Source of the DNA: JAILZP01 sp037444185
GTDB lineage: Bacteria; Bacillota; Desulfotomaculia; Desulfotomaculales; Desulfocucumaceae
Length of the DNA: 7,794 bases
Direction of reading: 5' to 3'
Assembly: GCA_037444185.1 (NCBI GenBank)
Contig: JBBIMW010000065.1
Span: 1-7,794, forward strand
Positions 4,620 through 7,794 of the stretch are shown in pieces (within the stretch, counting starts at the first letter, position 1; the number at the start of each line of letters is the position of its first letter). The position numbers and the translations under genes are program-made. The notes beneath the pieces are model-generated. The model was not told the origin of the DNA, searched no databases, and worked only from the letters and a program-made list of their open reading frames with translations.

Positions 4620-7289
4620 ATGTCTGGGGTGAATCAAGTGAAGGGGAAAGTTGTGAGCGGCAGACAGATTAGGGAAAGTTTCCTGAATTTTTTCAAGAGT
4701 AAGGGGCATCAGATACTGCCCAGCGCGTCTCTTATTCCCGGCAACGATCCCAGCCTCCTCTGGACGGCGGCGGGGATGGTTCCTTTTAAGCCTTATTTCA
4801 CCGGAGCGGCTGTGCCGCAGGTGCGCCGGGTCACCACCTGCCAGAAATGCCTGCGCACCCCGGACATCGACTCTGTGGGCCGAACGGCCAGACACCATAC
4901 ATTCTTCGAGATGTTGGGCAATTTCTCCTTCGGAGATTATTTCAAGAAAGAGGCCATTCCATGGGCTTGGGAATACGTCACCGGGCATCTGGGCCTATCC
5001 GGGGACAAACTTTGGATTACCATTTATCTGGATGATGACGAGGCCTTCGAGATCTGGCACAGGGATGTGGGTATAAACAGGGATCGCATTGTCCGCATGG
5101 GGAAGGACACCAACTTCTGGGAAATAGGGGTGGGACCCTGCGGGCCGTGCTCTGAAATATACGTCGACCTGGGCCGGTCCAGGGGCTGCGGGCGGGAAGA
5201 ATGCGGCGTGGGATGCGACTGCGACCGCTTCCTGGAAATATGGAATCTGGTATTTATTCAGTTTTTCAGGGATGAAAAGGGAGAATACACACCACTGGAG
5301 AGTAAGGGCATAGACACCGGTATGGGTCTGGAAAGGGTGGCCGCAGTAATCCAGGGTGTGCCCACCAATTTCGACAGTGACATTTTCAGGGAGATAGTGG
5401 ATTTCATCGCCGCAGAAACCGGGGCCGTATACGGCCGGGATGGGGATACAGACTTGGCACTGAAGGTTATTGCCGATCACTGCCGGGCCGTGACCTTCGC
5501 TGTGTCCGACGGGGCCCTGCCCTCCAACGAGGGACGGGGATACGTGATCAGGAGACTTTTGAGGCGGGCGGTGCGCTTCGGGCGGACCCTGGGGGTGAAC
5601 CGGCCGTTTTTGTACAAGGTGGCCGGATCCGTAATCCGGCAGATGGGGGATGCATACCCGGATCTGGTGGGAAACAGCAACCACGTGATCAATGTCATCC
5701 TTACCGAGGAGGAGAGGTTCGGGGAGACTCTGGTCCAGGGCACGGAAATGCTGAACAGGCTCATCGCCGAGGCCAGGGCTTCGGGAAGGCTTGAGATTGA
5801 CGGCCGGGACGCTTTCAAGCTTTACGACACCTATGGCTTCCCCCTGGAACTGACGGTGGAGATGGCCCGGGAACAGGGGTTGGGCGTGGATGAGGACGGT
5901 TTCGGCGGGGCCATGGAGGAGCAACGGCGCCGGGCCCGCAGCGCCAGGCAGGAAACCGAATACATATCGGAGAAGGACGTGTTCTACCGCTCGGTGAGGG
6001 ACCAGCTGGGGGAAACCGGGTTTGTGGGCTATGACACGCTGGATGCCGGTGCAAAGGTGCTTTTCCTGGCCAGGGACGGGCGCCGGGTGGACATGGCCGC
6101 CGCCGGGGAAGAGGTGGAGATTGTCCTCGATGTTACTCCCTGTTATGCCGAGGCCGGAGGACAGGTGACCGACCACGCCCGGATAAAGGCGCCGGGCGCG
6201 GAGGTGGAAGTTTACAATGTGTTCAAGCCCGTTGAGGGGGTCCTGGTTCACCAAGGCAAAGTATTGAAAGGCGTCATTACTGCGGGGGGCAGGGTGACCG
6301 TGCAGGTGGACCGGGAAAGGCGCAGGGCCGTGGCCAGGAATCATTCGGCCACGCACCTTTTGCACAAGGCACTGAAGGAAATACTGGGAGGGCACGTAAA
6401 CCAGTCGGGATCACTGGTGGAGCCTGACCGGCTGCGTTTTGACTTTACCCATTACACCAGCGTGTCCAGGGAGGATATGCGCAGAATAGAAGAACTGGTG
6501 AACCGGGCCATTTTTTCCAATCTGCCGGTGGAGGCTGCCGAGATGTCCCTGGACGAGGCCAGGGCCCTGGGTGCCGCAGCCCTTTTCGGAGAGAAATACG
6601 GCGACATTGTGCGGATGGTGAAGATGGGGGATTTTAACATGGAACTTTGTGGCGGCACTCATGTCGGAACCACGGCGGAAATAGGCATGTTCAAACTCCT
6701 GGGAGAAAGTTCGGTGGGGGCCGGACTGCGCCGGGTGGAGGCCGTCACCGGGGAGGGGGTTCTTAGGTACGTCAATGCCAGGGACGGGGAACTTGATGAA
6801 ATCTCCAGGATTGTCAAGGCCATGCCCCACGAGGTGGTTCAGCGGGTGGAAGGACTGGTGCGGGAAGTCAGGGAGCTGGAAAATGAGGCCGAGGGGTTGA
6901 GGGCGAAACTGGCCCGTTATGAGGTGCAGAGCCTGCTGGATAAGGTCAGGGACATCAGGGGGGTCAATTTCCTGGCGGCCAAGGTCTCATCCCCCGATAT
7001 GGAAAGCCTGCGGGCCATGACCGATCTGATCCGGGACAAGGCGGGATCGGCCGTAGTGGTATTGGGCAGTCCGGCCGGGGGAAGAGTGAACCTGGTGGCG
7101 GCGGTGACCCCCGACTTGGTGCCGCGCGGTCTGCACGCCGGCAAGCTGATCAAGGAAGTGGCGGCCGTGGTGGGAGGCGGCGGGGGTGGCAAGCCTGAGA
7201 TGGCCCAGGCCGGCGGCAAGGATCCCTCCCGGCTGCAGGAGGCCTTGGACAGGGCGTATGCGGTGGCTGTAAGTCAAATAAAGGACTGA
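4620..7289 (+). CDS. alaS: Alanine-tRNA ligase (AlaRS)
   Basis: This class II synthetase of 889 residues charges tRNA-Ala and clears mischarged Ser or Gly. The catalytic core has RRVTTCQKCLRT and FFEMLGNFSFGDYF (motif 2 region, about 69-108), a cysteine-rich GCGREECGVGCDCDRF (189-204) as in many Firmicutes enzymes, and motif 3 GMGLERVAA (234-242). The editing domain has zinc-site residues His575 and His579 (HSATH) and Cys677 and His681 (CGGTH). A short coiled-coil-like stretch (about 740-768) leads to the C-Ala domain, with the glycine run GGGGGGKPEMAQAGGK (852-867). No key residue is missing. ATG 4620 follows GGGAG with only four bases between. GTG 4653 would give MSGRQIRESFLNFF, the usual family start, and has AAGGGG upstream, so the N-terminus may be 11 residues shorter. 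It is driven by its own strong promoter. Confidence 0.98.
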   Translation: MSGVNQVKGKVVSGRQIRESFLNFFKSKGHQILPSASLIPGNDPSLLWTAAGMVPFKPYFTGAAVPQVRRVTTCQKCLRTPDIDSVGRTARHHTFFEMLGNFSFGDYFKKEAIPWAWEYVTGHLGLSGDKLWITIYLDDDEAFEIWHRDVGINRDRIVRMGKDTNFWEIGVGPCGPCSEIYVDLGRSRGCGREECGVGCDCDRFLEIWNLVFIQFFRDEKGEYTPLESKGIDTGMGLERVAAVIQGVPTNFDSDIFREIVDFIAAETGAVYGRDGDTDLALKVIADHCRAVTFAVSDGALPSNEGRGYVIRRLLRRAVRFGRTLGVNRPFLYKVAGSVIRQMGDAYPDLVGNSNHVINVILTEEERFGETLVQGTEMLNRLIAEARASGRLEIDGRDAFKLYDTYGFPLELTVEMAREQGLGVDEDGFGGAMEEQRRRARSARQETEYISEKDVFYRSVRDQLGETGFVGYDTLDAGAKVLFLARDGRRVDMAAAGEEVEIVLDVTPCYAEAGGQVTDHARIKAPGAEVEVYNVFKPVEGVLVHQGKVLKGVITAGGRVTVQVDRERRRAVARNHSATHLLHKALKEILGGHVNQSGSLVEPDRLRFDFTHYTSVSREDMRRIEELVNRAIFSNLPVEAAEMSLDEARALGAAALFGEKYGDIVRMVKMGDFNMELCGGTHVGTTAEIGMFKLLGESSVGAGLRRVEAVTGEGVLRYVNARDGELDEISRIVKAMPHEVVQRVEGLVREVRELENEAEGLRAKLARYEVQSLLDKVRDIRGVNFLAAKVSSPDMESLRAMTDLIRDKAGSAVVVLGSPAGGRVNLVAAVTPDLVPRGLHAGKLIKEVAAVVGGGGGGKPEMAQAGGKDPSRLQEALDRAYAVAVSQIKD

Positions 7290-7330
7290 GGTCGAAATTT
7301 GTCACATATACTACATTTTGGGCTAAAAGC

Positions 7331-7342
7331 TTCAATATTGAA
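7331..7342. other. AT-rich 12-base palindrome downstream of alaS
   Basis: TTCAATATTGAA is a perfect inverted repeat with no spacer, located 42 bases after the alaS stop and 34 bases before the -35 hexamer of ireB. It could be a protein-binding site. A palindrome of this size can also occur by chance in a window of this length. No intrinsic terminator is visible between alaS and ireB. Confidence 0.25.
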
Positions 7343-7376
7343 TTAAAGGAAGACTGTGAAAAAACAACGAATATAG

Positions 7377-7404
7377 TTTACGATTAGGGATATATTCATA
7401 TAAT
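7377..7404 (+). promoter_or_regulatory. Probable promoter of ireB
   Basis: TTTACG (7377-7382), a 16-base spacer and a perfect TATAAT (7399-7404) lie in an AT-rich gap. The -10 hexamer overlaps the upstream in-frame ATG at 7403, so transcription would start near 7411, past that codon. This supports a translation start further downstream. Confidence 0.55.
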
Positions 7405-7441
7405 GAGTGGGGTGTATGCCGTGACCGGGGACCGGGAACAC

Positions 7442-7690
7442 ATGGAAGAAACCATGATGTTTAAAGTTCAGACGGAAGAGATGAACCAGGCCAGGGACAT
7501 TCTTCTGTCGGTGTATTCGGCGCTGAAACAGAAGGGTTATAATCCCATCAATCAGCTTGTGGGCTACCTTTTGTCCGGCGACCCCGCTTACATAACCAGC
7601 CACAACAATGCCAGAAGCCTGGTAAGGCGGCTGGAAAGGGACGAACTGCTGGAGGAATTGTTGAAAAAATATCTTGAAAATGGATTATAG
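7442..7690 (+). CDS. ireB: IreB family regulatory phosphoprotein (DUF965, YrzL)
   Basis: With the chosen ATG at 7442 the protein has 82 residues and starts MEETMMFKVQ, as in the family. The core ARDILLSVYSALKQKGYNPINQLVGYLLSGDPAYITSHNNARSLVRRLERDELLEELLKKYL spans nearly the whole family signature; it is split here for reading as ARDILLSVYSALKQKGY, NPINQLVGYLLSGD, PAYITSHNNARSLVRR and LERDELLEELL. In Enterococcus, IreB is phosphorylated on threonine by the kinase IreK and restrains cephalosporin resistance; here that role is inference. Threonine 4 in the EETMM segment is a plausible phosphosite. Upstream in-frame starts at 7403 (ATG) and 7421 (GTG) exist, but the promoter -10 overlaps the first. 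The ribosome site for 7442 (GGGA, 7434-7437) is weak. In Bacillus the order alaS-yrzL-ruvX is usual; here a repeat follows instead. Confidence 0.95.
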   Translation: MEETMMFKVQTEEMNQARDILLSVYSALKQKGYNPINQLVGYLLSGDPAYITSHNNARSLVRRLERDELLEELLKKYLENGL

Positions 7691-7728
7691 TGCATTTTTT
7701 AATCAGGCGGATATAGCCGGATGCAGCC

Positions 7729-7794
7729 GGAGGCTGTTTAAAAAGCTCCAGATGCAAGGCGCGGCAAGGGTTTGAGCGGAGGCGTACTTGGTGG
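7729..7794. repeat. Start of an interspersed repeat, cut by the window end
   Basis: The stretch opens GGAGGCTGTTTAAAAAG and runs on through GCAAGGCGCGGCAAGG and GAGCGGAGGCGTACTTGG to the end. It shares its opening with the remnant at 2281-2297. The sequence resembles, from memory, one arm of a long palindromic element found in anaerobes, in which GGCGTACTT lies near the centre. The far arm would lie past the window. No ORF covers it. The first bases overlap a small hairpin, CAGCC/GGCTG (7724-7736). Confidence 0.6.

Noticed and set aside
4995..6395. Open reading frame of 466 codons on the - strand opposite alaS
   Set aside because: It is a shadow frame inside alaS. No start signal or domain is visible.
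1..7794. CRISPR arrays, tRNA or rRNA genes, phage or transposase genes
   Set aside because: No regularly spaced repeats, no cloverleaf or rRNA sequence, and no recombinase or transposase coding region were seen on either strand.

Overview
The window is a chromosomal housekeeping segment from a Gram-positive bacterium. It most likely comes from the Clostridia, in the Peptococcaceae/Desulfotomaculum-Pelotomaculum sphere. This is an inference from several signals: strong AGGAGG-type Shine-Dalgarno sites, frequent TTG and GTG starts, GC-rich genes with AT-rich promoters, sigma-A type promoters, and the gene order Rrf2 regulator - cysteine desulfurase - IscU - mnmA - small genes - alaS - ireB. That order resembles the cymR-yrvO-trmU ... 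alaS-yrzL neighbourhood of Bacillus. All genes lie on the + strand.

Layout. Positions 1-174 are AT-rich intergenic DNA. A 91-residue winged-helix-like protein (175-450) follows, and its stop codon lies inside an intrinsic terminator. A good promoter (500-528) then starts the operon iscR (582-1019), iscS (1055-2281), iscU (2350-2724), mnmA (2757-3857), closed by an intrinsic terminator at 3859-3891. Two small genes follow: a zinc-ribbon protein (3936-4109) and a glycine-zipper YtxH-like membrane protein (4210-4395), the latter with its own terminator. A 224-base gap holds two palindromes and a perfect-consensus promoter driving alaS (4620-7289). The last gene is ireB (7442-7690). The window ends inside a repeat element.

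How the genes work together. IscR probably senses Fe-S status and controls its own operon. IscS takes sulfur from cysteine and can hand it both to IscU, for Fe-S cluster building, and to MnmA, for 2-thiolation of U34 in tRNA. The operon therefore joins cofactor assembly and tRNA modification around one sulfur donor. AlaRS charges tRNA-Ala. IreB belongs to the Ser/Thr kinase (IreK/PrkC) signalling family. No HscA, HscB or ferredoxin gene lies in the window.

I found no convincing undescribed system. The points most worth a second look are: a repeat family represented between iscS and iscU and again at the right edge; a cysteine-bearing C-terminal tail on IscS that ends exactly at the repeat boundary; an IscR with altered cluster-ligand spacing and no histidine at the usual place; and a promoter that overlaps the most upstream ATG of ireB.
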